The notes under the pieces were generated by a model. That model was not told the DNA's origin. It searched no databases and was given only the letters and a program-made list of their open reading frames with translations. Both the position numbers and the translations under genes were made by a program. A stretch of DNA of 64,000 nt from positions 1-64,000 of the forward strand of contig NZ_JAIGNI010000014.1 of NCBI RefSeq assembly GCF_026130175.1, given 5' to 3'. This DNA is from Lyngbya sp. CCAP 1446/10. Lineage in GTDB: Bacteria > Cyanobacteriota > Cyanobacteriia > Cyanobacteriales > Microcoleaceae. Below, one piece after another: positions 35,227 through 44,562 of the stretch. Numbering within the stretch: position 1 is the first letter of the stretch; each line of letters begins with the position of its first letter.

Positions 35227-38200
35227 TCAACTTTTGGGCAAAGTAATGATAAATTCGGTGTAGTTTTCAGTTTCAGTTTGCACTTCCAAATTACCTCGGT
35301 GTTGCCCAACAATGATATCATGAGTGATGGATAAACCTAAACCCGTTCCCTGTCCGGGAGGCTTGGTAGTGAAGAAAGGGAGAAATATTTTTTGTTGATT
35401 TTCTTGAGGAATGCCGATGCCGTTGTCACGAATGCGAATTTCTATTGCAGTGCCTAGATTTTTAGTGGTAATAGAAACTGTGGGATTGAAATCTGCGGTC
35501 ACTTTAAATTGTTTAATATGGGAGGCATAGCAAGCATTATCGATAATGTTAATTAAGGCGCGGCTGAGGTCAGAAAAGGCGACATCTAGTTCTCCAATTG
35601 ATTGGTCATAGTCGGTTTCAATGGTAAGGTTGAAGGTTTTATCTTTGGCACGAATGCTGTGGTAAGCTAATTGTAGGGCTTGAGCGACAAGGGCATTGAT
35701 GTCGGTTTTTTGGCGGGTACTGCCCTCGCTGCGAGCGTGCATGAGCATACTTTGAATTATGCTGTTTGCCCGTTGCCCTTGTTCGTTAATTTCTGATACG
35801 TTGCGCTTAAGATAAGTCAGGTTTTCGTTAATTAATTCCAGGGATTCTGAGTCTAAATTTTGGAATTGGCGGTCTATTTGTTCTGCGATTTCAGAGGTTA
35901 ATTCTTCTGAGAGAGTAGCCAGAGAAGTGACGAAGTTGAGGGGGTTGCGGATTTCGTGGGCAACACCTGCGGTGAGGGCTCCGAGGGAGGCGAGTTTTTC
36001 TGAGGCTACTATTTGTTTTTGAGCTGTTTTTAATTCGGCGGTTCGTTCTTCAACTTTCTGTTCTAGGTTTTCCGAATGTGCTGCAAGTTGTTGGTTGGCT
36101 TGTTCTAAATTTTGGTTTAGTTGATTGACTTCTGCGTAGAGTTTGGCATTGGTAATGGCGATCGCAGCTTGTCCCGATAGCATTTGTAAAACTGTGAGTC
36201 TGTCAGCGGTAAAGGCAACGGTTGTCAAATTATTTTCGAGATAGATAATTCCTGTAAGTTGACCTTGATTGAGTAGAGGCGTACACAAGATTGATTTGGG
36301 CTGATTTTGTTGGATGTAAGGGTCTTTTTTGAAGATTCCTTCGTGGCTGGCATCGTTTAAAACGACTGTTTCTTTAGTACGGGCAACGTAGTTAATAATC
36401 GCGACTGGAACTGCATTTCCTAGTAGAGGAACGGAAGTATTTTCTTGTTCTGGTTGTTGAGAATTGGTCAATACGGTGAGGTCGTTACCTTCCACGATAC
36501 CGTTAGCTGAAATCACCCACTGATTGTCGCTTTGGTTAGATGAAAAAGTTGGTTTGGTGAGCAATGAGCCGCGAGTAGCGCCAGCATTTTCTATGACAAT
36601 AGTCATTAATTTATTTAGCAGTTCGCTGAGAACAATTTCCCCAGATAACGCCTGTGCTGCTTTCATAATTGTACCGAGGTCAAGTGATGTTGAATGACCG
36701 GAAGTAGAGGTTGTTGTCCAGTTTGAGGTGGTTGTGCTAGTGGAGTCGAGGCTGATAGTTTCAGGCTGCTGGGTGCGGGAGATGAGATGGGGATATGTTT
36801 CTTCTAAGTCTCTGACTTTGGCGATCGCTCCCCAGCGAATGTAGCAGTAATAGGCTTCGGTCATGTAGGTTTTGGCGACTTTTTCTCTACCGAGGGCTAG
36901 ATAAAATTCGGCGGCGCGTTCGTTAGCAAGGGCTTCTTCTTGGATGAATCCTTGTTCTTTGGCTCCGTTGATGGCTCGTTCGTAGTAGGTTATTGCTGTC
37001 TCGTTTTGTCCTAATACTCGTGCTTTTTCTGCTTCTACGAGTTCGTATTTATGTTGGAAGTTCATGGGGGCGTGGTGCGCCCAGGTTTTCATTTGTTTTT
37101 GATAAAATGCTACTTTTTTCAGGTATTGTTTTTGTTCGGTTTTGGTGGTGGTGGGATAGTGAGCGAGAAGGGCTAAAGAGTAGTAAAAATTGTGTTCTGC
37201 TGCGTGCATGAGCGCACCCAGATTTTCTTTGTATTGTTCTGTTAATTCTGCCGTTTTAACAGCCTGAAGGTTATTTTTAAACAAGTAAAATAAAATTAAT
37301 TTAAAAAGGTAATAATAAATAATTACCAAGTTATTATGACTTTTTATAAAAACAGGCATCATTTTTTCTTCATCAAATTGATCTCCAACTAATCTACATT
37401 TATCGGCAGTTGTATCCATAAAATTCAACACGAATTGATGCCACATTTTAGCATGATCGCTCACCATATATTGTTTGTATTTTAGCATCACATCAATATA
37501 TTGCTTCTGATTTTTAGCCACTAATTCCAAATGCTCCCCACTCCAAAAAGGATAGTTAGCGTAGCCCCAACCTGAGTAACAAGCATATTCTACATCTCCA
37601 GTTTCTAACCCACTTTGAAATGCCTCTATAAAAGGTTGTACTGTTTCCTTGATATGCTCTTTCCAATGCCTAATGAAACTATTAAAATGAAACTCAATTT
37701 TAGCCTTGAGTTCTTTAGCAGCAAATTGTTCCACCAGCTTGACAGCCAGTTTACCAAATTGATATCCCGAATCAATGTCAGACAGCACTCCACAAAGCAG
37801 CATCCCATAAGTCACATACCCAAAAGCAGACAGGGGCGAATTACCATATTGAAGAGAAAGATTGACCATCTTAAATACAATCAGCGGAAAAAGCATAGGG
37901 TTTGCCATAAAAGCAGCCGGAATTATAGCGATTAAGATCCGCATGGCTGCAAGCTTATATGGGTCAGTCATTAAAGGGAGAAAAGCTAAATCCTCAATCT
38001 GTTTACCGCCTATTGCTATTTTGTTGCGAATCAATCCCATCATAATACTAAATTTTGTTGGATTTCTAGGGAGAGATACTCCCAGAATTATTAGGACTTG
38101 CAAAGCTGTCTCTAGTGCTGCTTGTGGCTGGTTTTGCTGTAAGTAAAATGGGATTCTGAGTTCATAAACTTTGACTTTTTCTAGCTGACTTTTAGCTTGC

Positions 38201-40677
38201 AACAGAATAATTTTCGATAAATGTTGTGCTCGTTCAAAGTTAGTATTGAGGTATTCGGATTCTAGTGTTTCTAAGTGGAGATTCCTGGCCAAATCGTACT
38301 GACTTTGCCAGCTAGATTCTGGCAGAAGTTCTAACCCTACATTCAAATATCTGACAGCAGCTTCATAAGCTGTCGCTGCTTTTGCTTTTCGTCCAGCAAT
38401 TAAATTAAAGTTGGCGAGTTCATCTCTTTCTGACTGCTGCGCGATGAATTCCACGCCAATATTTAACTGGTTAACAATATCAAATATATTCTCTTCTAGG
38501 GCGTTTTCTGCGTATTGATGCAATAAGAGCTTACCAATTTTCAAGTGAGTTGCTTTTTTCTGATTTTCAGGAATCATTGAATAGGATGCTTGTTGCACCC
38601 GGTCATGTAAAAATCTGTAGCCAACTCTCGATTCATCAAAAAGTAGCGGTTTCTGTTCTTCTGACTGAAAAGCTAGAGGAATTTTGTAGTCGTTACTGAG
38701 GGGCAAAATGAGACCTGATTGAAGTGCTGACCACAAATCATCGGCTGTCTCTAGCGGAGATTTTTCATTGATAATCGCGCATACATCTAAGTTAAAACGG
38801 TTGCCAATACAAGCGGATAATTGTAATATTTTTTGGGTAGCTTCTGGCAGTTTTTGGATATTTCTGGCTACCAGTTGGACAACGTTATAATCAGCAATTC
38901 CCAGGGATTGAATCTGGTTGATGTCCCATTTCCAATAACTTTTGATAAAATCAAATTTTACCAGTTCTTCAGAGTGGAGAGTTTTGAAAAGTTGTGTTAA
39001 GAAGAAGGGATTTCCCTGAGTTTTATTGAAAAGTAAGTCGGCTAATTTGAGTGAATTGTTATCTTCCTGAAGAGTATCGGCGACTAATTGACGGACGTTG
39101 CTAATATCTAAAGCCTGGAGGACGATATTATTCACAACCGCACCTGTTTTTTCAATCTCTTCAATGGTTTGGATCGTCGGATGAGTTGGGCTGACTTCGT
39201 TATCTCGATAAGCTCCAATTAGTAACAGATATTCGCTATCGGTGTCTGTTATCAAGAGTTGGAGCAATTTAAGGGAGGCTGAATCTGCCCACTGTAAATC
39301 ATCTAGGAACAGAACAAGCGGATGTTCTAGTTTAGTGAATACATGAATAAATTGTTTATAAACTCGGTTGAAGCGATTTTGAGATTCTGTTGGCCCTAGC
39401 TGGGGAACTTCTGGCTGTTCGCCCATAATCATTTCTACTTCAGGAATTACGTCGATAATTACCCGTCCATTTTGTCCCAAAGCTTCTACAAGTTGCTCTT
39501 TCCAAATTTCTATATTTTCCGAGTTTTCTGTTAACAGTTGTCGGATTAATTCTTGGAAAGCTTGAATTAAGGCTGCATAGGGAATGTTCTTTTTAAATTG
39601 GTCGAATTTGCCGGCGATAAAATAACCTCGCTGGCGTACTATGGGTTTATGAATTTCTTGCACAACGCAGGTTTTTCCAATGCCTGAATAACCGCTGACG
39701 AGCATCATTTCTGTTGAGCCAACGGCAACTCGTTCAAAGGCTGTCATTAGGGTTGCAACTTCTGTTTCTCGTCCATATAGTTTTTGAGGAATGAGAAATT
39801 GACCGAATCGATCCAATTTACCCGCTGTGAAATCTTTAATTTGTCCAGATTCTTCTAATTGTTTAAGACATTCTTCTAAATCGGCTAAAAGTCCACGAGC
39901 GCTTTGGTAGCGGTCTTCAGCAGTTTTAGCTAATAATTTCATTACGATGTCAACAACCGCGTTGGGAATTTCTGGATTTAGCTGATTTATCGGTGCGGGT
40001 TGTTTGGCGATGTGGCAATGCACCAATTCCATTGGGTCGTTAGAATTAAAAGGTAGCTGACCCGCAAGCATTTCGTAGAAGGTAATGCCAAGGGAGTAAA
40101 AGTCTGTGCGGTAGTCTATTGACCGATTCATTCTCCCAGTTTGTTCGGGAGACATATACGCGAGAGAGCCTTCGATGTGGTTGGGGTTACTGATGGTAGG
40201 ATTTTCTTTTTCTAGGCGGGTGGCGATGCTAAAGTCGATGAGTTTTATTTCTTTGGTTTCTGGTTTTATGAGGATATTCTGGGGTTTAATGTCTTTGTGA
40301 ATAATTTGATTTGTATGCAGTTCTCCGAGAATTTGGGCGAGTTGACTGGCGATTTGAAGAAAGTTTATTAAGGAAGTTTTTTGGGAGGTAATATATTGTT
40401 TGAGGGTTTGGCCGCCAAAATCTTCGAGAATCAGGGCAAGTCCGTGTTCGTAAGGTTTTAATTCGATGGGCTTGATAATGCCTGGGATGTTTAAAGAGTG
40501 GAGGATTTGATATTCGTGTCTGATTCGGGCGATTTCTTCTAGGGTCGGATACTCGGCTTTGAGAGTTTTAATGATGACAGGAGTGTGTTCTAATTCGTGG
40601 CGACCTTGATAAATAACGGTTTTTGTACCTTCGTGGATGGTGGAGATCAGTTGGTATCCGGGTAGAGGGGTTCTCAT
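35227..40677 (-). CDS. Hybrid Ser/Thr kinase - AAA ATPase - GAF - histidine kinase (HstK-type), second copy
   Basis: 1816 residues with the same order as the gene at 18689-24298. Ser/Thr kinase (1-270; HKDIKPQN, DFS, SLAYMSPEQTG); AAA module (P-loop SGYSGIGKT near 330, LVLFLDDLQWADS near 456); helical TPR-like region; GAF (~1340-1490); coiled coil; histidine kinase with His in TAGVAHEIRNPLNF (near 1575) and ATPase boxes INIIDNACYAS and GQGTGLGLSITHD. The histidine-kinase part differs clearly from the first copy (NACYAS against NAIDAL), so the C-terminal modules may have been exchanged. It is upstream of the receiver-kinase and the GGDEF-EAL regulator, which are likely partners. Confidence 0.93.
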   Translation of the reverse strand: MRTPLPGYQLISTIHEGTKTVIYQGRHELEHTPVIIKTLKAEYPTLEEIARIRHEYQILHSLNIPGIIKPIELKPYEHGLALILEDFGGQTLKQYITSQKTSLINFLQIASQLAQILGELHTNQIIHKDIKPQNILIKPETKEIKLIDFSIATRLEKENPTISNPNHIEGSLAYMSPEQTGRMNRSIDYRTDFYSLGITFYEMLAGQLPFNSNDPMELVHCHIAKQPAPINQLNPEIPNAVVDIVMKLLAKTAEDRYQSARGLLADLEECLKQLEESGQIKDFTAGKLDRFGQFLIPQKLYGRETEVATLMTAFERVAVGSTEMMLVSGYSGIGKTCVVQEIHKPIVRQRGYFIAGKFDQFKKNIPYAALIQAFQELIRQLLTENSENIEIWKEQLVEALGQNGRVIIDVIPEVEMIMGEQPEVPQLGPTESQNRFNRVYKQFIHVFTKLEHPLVLFLDDLQWADSASLKLLQLLITDTDSEYLLLIGAYRDNEVSPTHPTIQTIEEIEKTGAVVNNIVLQALDISNVRQLVADTLQEDNNSLKLADLLFNKTQGNPFFLTQLFKTLHSEELVKFDFIKSYWKWDINQIQSLGIADYNVVQLVARNIQKLPEATQKILQLSACIGNRFNLDVCAIINEKSPLETADDLWSALQSGLILPLSNDYKIPLAFQSEEQKPLLFDESRVGYRFLHDRVQQASYSMIPENQKKATHLKIGKLLLHQYAENALEENIFDIVNQLNIGVEFIAQQSERDELANFNLIAGRKAKAATAYEAAVRYLNVGLELLPESSWQSQYDLARNLHLETLESEYLNTNFERAQHLSKIILLQAKSQLEKVKVYELRIPFYLQQNQPQAALETALQVLIILGVSLPRNPTKFSIMMGLIRNKIAIGGKQIEDLAFLPLMTDPYKLAAMRILIAIIPAAFMANPMLFPLIVFKMVNLSLQYGNSPLSAFGYVTYGMLLCGVLSDIDSGYQFGKLAVKLVEQFAAKELKAKIEFHFNSFIRHWKEHIKETVQPFIEAFQSGLETGDVEYACYSGWGYANYPFWSGEHLELVAKNQKQYIDVMLKYKQYMVSDHAKMWHQFVLNFMDTTADKCRLVGDQFDEEKMMPVFIKSHNNLVIIYYYLFKLILFYLFKNNLQAVKTAELTEQYKENLGALMHAAEHNFYYSLALLAHYPTTTKTEQKQYLKKVAFYQKQMKTWAHHAPMNFQHKYELVEAEKARVLGQNETAITYYERAINGAKEQGFIQEEALANERAAEFYLALGREKVAKTYMTEAYYCYIRWGAIAKVRDLEETYPHLISRTQQPETISLDSTSTTTSNWTTTSTSGHSTSLDLGTIMKAAQALSGEIVLSELLNKLMTIVIENAGATRGSLLTKPTFSSNQSDNQWVISANGIVEGNDLTVLTNSQQPEQENTSVPLLGNAVPVAIINYVARTKETVVLNDASHEGIFKKDPYIQQNQPKSILCTPLLNQGQLTGIIYLENNLTTVAFTADRLTVLQMLSGQAAIAITNAKLYAEVNQLNQNLEQANQQLAAHSENLEQKVEERTAELKTAQKQIVASEKLASLGALTAGVAHEIRNPLNFVTSLATLSEELTSEIAEQIDRQFQNLDSESLELINENLTYLKRNVSEINEQGQRANSIIQSMLMHARSEGSTRQKTDINALVAQALQLAYHSIRAKDKTFNLTIETDYDQSIGELDVAFSDLSRALINIIDNACYASHIKQFKVTADFNPTVSITTKNLGTAIEIRIRDNGIGIPQENQQKIFLPFFTTKPPGQGTGLGLSITHDIIVGQHRGNLEVQTETENYTEFIITLPKS

Positions 40678-40746
40678 TGTATTTCTTTAAGAGGGGTACA
40701 GTAGTGAAAAAGCATAATACTGATGAACCATGAGTTAAGTAACCAC

Positions 40747-40815
40747 ACAAAATTAATTACATGAAGACTCCTTGCTAGGCAAGGGTTTCAGTAGAAAGAT
40801 TGTGTAATTAATTTT
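40747..40815. repeat. Inverted repeat with inner hairpin upstream of the hybrid kinase
   Basis: The arms are CAAAATTAATTACA (40747-40760) and TGTAATTAATTTTG (40802-40815), both 14 bp and perfect. Between them is a second hairpin, CCTTGC tag GCAAGG. It lies in the promoter side of the minus-strand hybrid kinase. A mobile hairpin or a regulatory structure are both possible. Confidence 0.65.
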
Positions 40816-40896
40816 GAACAACTACTTAATATATTATGTTATCAGTTTTTGAAATTTTACCTTTGTATCGAAGATTACTTCTCATATAAAACAAAA

Positions 40897-40926
40897 ACTT
40901 AAGATTTAATTAATTAAATCTTAAGT
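40897..40926. repeat. Perfect 30-bp AT-rich palindrome
   Basis: The half-site ACTTAAGATTTAATT is followed at once by its exact reverse complement. A perfect 30-bp palindrome with no spacer is unlikely by chance. It overlaps the left edge of the neighbouring MITE-like element. Confidence 0.85.
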
Positions 40927-41107
40927 CAATACTCCGGACAGTTTTTGGAACGAGACTACAAGCTTTACAGGGCAAGGATCATAAATAGAGTCGAATTAAA
41001 AGCAAGTCAGGGGGTGGAGCTGACATTGATTTAATTATCCACAGTGGCTCAAAGCTAAGCGAGAATAAGCCATTGGGCCATATAAAACTGTCCGGACTAT
41101 TGTTAAG
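40921..41107. mobile_element. MITE-like element, about 187 bp
   Basis: The ends are inverted: CAATACTCCGGACAGTTTT on the left and the complement of CAATAGTCCGGACAGTTTT on the right, with CTTAA outside each. No gene lies inside. It may be an internally deleted insertion sequence. Together with the two palindromes to its left it occupies the 511 bases between the hybrid kinase and the KAS III-like gene, which hold no protein gene. Confidence 0.72.
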
Positions 41108-41188
41108 TATGGATAGTCCCCCGAAATGCCTGTCGCATTTTCCTAAAGGTGAGCTGTTAAAGCGATGATCTATTAGGCTGCTTAGTAT

Positions 41189-42322
41189 CTACCGCACCCC
41201 TACAGGTGTGCGTATTAAGTTTGCTGAGGGAGCAGGTAAAGGTCCCAGCGCAACATCGCCCCAGCGCATCACTACTGCGGCTGCGCTAGCTACAAAGCCA
41301 TGATTATAAACAAGAACTAAGTCGTTAGGGCGAATTTTATCCAACTGTGCGGCGTGGTACAAAGTGGCAACAGTAGATGCTGCGGAAATGTTTCCATACT
41401 GGGGATAGATGTCAATTGTCCGCTTTGGATCTATACCTAGTTCGCGGACACAGAAATTTCCATACCAAGCAGTAGCCGTGTAGAAAACAAAAAAGTCGAT
41501 TTGATCGAGGGTGACATTGGCAGCATCAAGAGCACCTTGATAACACTCACGAAAGTATTTCAAAAACAAATGAGGCATCTGTTTGCTGGCGTTTTTATTT
41601 GCTCGTATAATCATTCGTGGATTCCCCTGGGCATCTGTGGTCAGTTCATTATAGAAAACACCACATGATTCTTTAGTATTGATAATTTTCTTGCCAATGA
41701 TGCCCTGGTTTGCTTTAAGTGAGCTGACCACAAAGGCTCCAGCACCGTCACCTACAAAAAACGAGAGGGTGTCATTCTCATCCCAAAAACGAGAGTATGT
41801 ACATGAAGTAACTACAAGTACATTACGGTACTCTCCACTTCGCACTAGGGCACAAGCATTATGGAGTGCAACTATGGCACTCGCACATAGTGAATCGAGA
41901 TTCCAAGCAGCACCTTGTAAACCTAGTTGACTAGCAAGAAAGGCAGCATTTCCAAGTTCGATATGCTCGGGAAACATGGAGGCAACGATCATCAGATCAA
42001 CTTCTTCTGGAGAAAGTTTTGCAGCGTCGAGAGCATCATAGGCTGCACGATATTCTAATGTTAATGAAGACTCATTACAGTCAAGTACCCGTCGCTCAAT
42101 AGCACCCCGGAAGGGATCGGATAAGTACGGCATCATCTCTTGTGTCCACAAGTCAATTTCTTTGCTTTCAGAGATAGGTTTAGCAGGTGAAAAAGCTCTC
42201 GCTAAGCCTTTTTCTTCCGCTGTGGCAATCAAATCAGGGTAGTTTTCTCGGAAATAATCATTGGTGCGGATAACACTCGGAAAACTGACAGCAAGTGAAC
42301 GAATTCCTACAGGATGATACAT
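41189..42322 (-). CDS. KAS III-like beta-ketoacyl synthase with an altered active site
   Basis: 377 residues from the Met at 42322 (MYHPVGIRSLAVSFP); an upstream ATG at 42361 would add 13 residues. It has a thiolase fold of the FabH group. The nucleophile is Cys146 in LDSLCASAIVALHNA, and Asn311 is in QYGNISAAST. The site where FabH has HQAN reads FYTATA here, so the usual His is missing. It is therefore unlikely to be housekeeping FabH. It may catalyse acyl transfer or ester/amide formation, as some KAS III relatives do. It follows the CoA ligase by 82 bp in an operon with an aromatic ammonia-lyase, so an aryl-acyl substrate is a fair guess. Confidence 0.82.
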   Translation of the reverse strand: MYHPVGIRSLAVSFPSVIRTNDYFRENYPDLIATAEEKGLARAFSPAKPISESKEIDLWTQEMMPYLSDPFRGAIERRVLDCNESSLTLEYRAAYDALDAAKLSPEEVDLMIVASMFPEHIELGNAAFLASQLGLQGAAWNLDSLCASAIVALHNACALVRSGEYRNVLVVTSCTYSRFWDENDTLSFFVGDGAGAFVVSSLKANQGIIGKKIINTKESCGVFYNELTTDAQGNPRMIIRANKNASKQMPHLFLKYFRECYQGALDAANVTLDQIDFFVFYTATAWYGNFCVRELGIDPKRTIDIYPQYGNISAASTVATLYHAAQLDKIRPNDLVLVYNHGFVASAAAVVMRWGDVALGPLPAPSANLIRTPVGVR

Positions 42323-42404
42323 GATGATGAACTCTTTTTTACAGTGTAACTTTTTGTGCAACTATACTCGGAAAAAATTGACTGGCAAATCAATGTTCTC
42401 AGCT

Positions 42405-43991
42405 TTACTCGCTAGCACTCAAAGGCGCTTGCAGCAATGACGCTGCTTCAAAAACAGGTAAAGTCTCAAATTTCTGAACTCGGTGCTGGCTGGGTTGGGT
42501 ATGGGACTCCCGTAAAACTCGTTTTAACACCTTACCCGCCGCATTCTTCGGAAGGGAATCAACAAACTGGACAAGGCACGGCACCTTGTAAGCGGCGATC
42601 CGCTCCGAACAAAAAGCGATCGCATCTTCGGCTGCCAGCAATTGACCGGATTTCAGCAAAATATTTGCCTTGACGATCTCACCCTTAACCGGATCGGGAA
42701 CCCCATAAACCGCCACTTCAGCCACCGCTGGATGCGTAGTAAGCACCCGCTCAACTTCATTGGGATACACCTTAAAGCCAGAAACATTGATCATGTCTTT
42801 CAAGCGATCGACAATGTAAAAATAGCCATCATCATCCATCCAGCCGAGGTCGCCTGTATGAAACCAACCGTCTTTCAAGACTTTGGCCGTTTCAGCAGGG
42901 CGATTCCAGTAACCCAGCATCACATTCGGCCCGCGAATGACAAGTTCTCCCACTACCCCTGGCGCGACTTCTTTACCATCGCGATCGATGACCTGCATTT
43001 CCACATTTTCAATCGGCATTCCAATCGAACCTGGTTTATATTTCAATTCGTGGTTGTAGCAGGCAAAAGGAGAAGTTTCAGTTAAGCCGTACCCTTCATG
43101 AATCACCAAATTGTGAAGCAATCGCCACTGCTGAACAATCTCCCCTGACATAGGAGCAGATGCAGTAAAGTAGTAACGGACTGAACTTAACTCGCACTCA
43201 GATGGGTGCAGTTCTAACAGTTTGATGAAAACTGCCGGCACGCCAAAAAACATCGTGATCCGTTCGCGTGCGATCGCTTTCAGAATTTCCGCAGGAGCAA
43301 AACGGCGCTGCAAAACAATCGTTGCACAAGCATTAAAAGCGCTATTGAGAATAGCGTTTTGACCGAAACAATGGAATAGCGGTAAGTACAGCAGCAACCG
43401 ATCTTCTGGCTGCATTTTACAGCAGCGGTTTTTGGCATAAATATTGGAAATGACATTGCCGTGCGACAAAGTAGCTCCCTTGGGAAAACCTGTAGTTCCC
43501 GATGTATAGAGAATCGCTGCTGGCTCATGTCGCCCCATTTTAATAGCCCGTGCTTCCGGCGAAGCATTTGCCATCATTTCTTCCAGACTGGTTCCTTTGT
43601 TCGCTTCACTTTCAGCAATCAAAATGTGTTCGAGATAAGCTAAATCCGCATCTGGGACTTGTCTACTCAATGATTCGGTGGTAATAACCACCTTAGCTTC
43701 ACAATCATTAAGGATAAATCGAACTTCATCACATTTGAGCATCGCACTAATAGAAACTGCGATCGCTCCAATTTTGAGAATGCCCAAATAAGATATGACA
43801 AATTCAGGAATATTAGGAAGGAAAAGAGCGACGCGATCGCCCCGCTTGACTCCCAATCCTTGCAAACCATTAGCAGCGCGATTTACCAATTGGTTAAGCT
43901 GCTTGTACGTGAAAGATTTGCCTTCAAAAATTAAGGCGGGTTTGTGAGGGAAAAACTTGCCTCCTCTCTCGATATGCTCTGCAATGTTCAT
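42405..43991 (-). CDS. Acyl/aryl-CoA ligase (ANL superfamily)
   Basis: 528 residues from Met at 43991 (MNIAEHIERGGKFFPHKPA), preceded by GAGG at a good distance. The longer frame from 44027 would run into the upstream gene. Motifs: P-loop YTSGTTGFPKG, EGYGLTETSP, GWFHTGDLGWMD, and the catalytic Lys in LPKNAAGKVLKR. It is full length for fatty-acyl- and 4-coumarate-CoA ligases. Between the ammonia-lyase and the KAS III-like gene, the simplest reading is activation of the lyase product (cinnamate-like) to its CoA thioester. A fatty acid substrate cannot be excluded from sequence. Confidence 0.88.
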   Translation of the reverse strand: MNIAEHIERGGKFFPHKPALIFEGKSFTYKQLNQLVNRAANGLQGLGVKRGDRVALFLPNIPEFVISYLGILKIGAIAVSISAMLKCDEVRFILNDCEAKVVITTESLSRQVPDADLAYLEHILIAESEANKGTSLEEMMANASPEARAIKMGRHEPAAILYTSGTTGFPKGATLSHGNVISNIYAKNRCCKMQPEDRLLLYLPLFHCFGQNAILNSAFNACATIVLQRRFAPAEILKAIARERITMFFGVPAVFIKLLELHPSECELSSVRYYFTASAPMSGEIVQQWRLLHNLVIHEGYGLTETSPFACYNHELKYKPGSIGMPIENVEMQVIDRDGKEVAPGVVGELVIRGPNVMLGYWNRPAETAKVLKDGWFHTGDLGWMDDDGYFYIVDRLKDMINVSGFKVYPNEVERVLTTHPAVAEVAVYGVPDPVKGEIVKANILLKSGQLLAAEDAIAFCSERIAAYKVPCLVQFVDSLPKNAAGKVLKRVLRESHTQPSQHRVQKFETLPVFEAASLLQAPLSASE

Positions 43992-43998
43992 CCCTATT

Positions 43999-44331
43999 TC
44001 ATCCTCGGTAAAAATGCTGCCAAACAATAGGCTTCGTGTTCATGATTTGGATGCACTGGTGCATTGTCGCTAAAGCCAATAGAAAACCACTACGTAAAGC
44101 TTTTGAGCGATATTTTTTTTCTGAGAAAACATCCCCTACGCAACCAGGATGAATTGCCTGATAAAATTGTTGCCAATCACTTGGTTCAAGTTGATAGATT
44201 TTGACGCACTGGCGAACAGTATCCGTCAAAAAGTGTTGCTGATTTGACAATCTCTCTGCTTTTTTAATTCGGTAAATATCTACCTGAAAAGCAGTTTCAG
44301 AGATGTTAGCTGAAATATTGTGAGTAACCAT
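43999..44331 (-). CDS. Small unknown protein of the ammonia-lyase operon
   Basis: 110 residues, soluble, mixed helix (VRQCVKIYQLEPSDWQQFYQ; RSGFLLALATMHQCIQIMN). It ends 7 bp before the CoA ligase start, so it is almost certainly co-transcribed. I do not recognise a family. A carrier-protein role is not supported, since there is no phosphopantetheine Ser motif (DSL). It could be a small enzyme or accessory protein specific to this pathway. Confidence 0.62.
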   Translation of the reverse strand: MVTHNISANISETAFQVDIYRIKKAERLSNQQHFLTDTVRQCVKIYQLEPSDWQQFYQAIHPGCVGDVFSEKKYRSKALRSGFLLALATMHQCIQIMNTKPIVWQHFYRG

Positions 44332-44562
44332 TTTTGTGTCTTTGTGTAACGTTTAACAATCCTTATGCAGCAGAAATATTGCGAATGCTTTTGTAACAGA
44401 CAAGCAGCGCTGAAAGAGTTAAATTGTCAACTCATTTTTTACACCGTTTTGCAGGCTATTATTAGCTACAAATGGATTGTTTTACGCAGGGAATAAAGAG
44501 CAAAAAAGAGAAAAAATAATGTGAGTTTTTTTCAAAACTTCTTACCCTTCTCCTTCCTCTTC

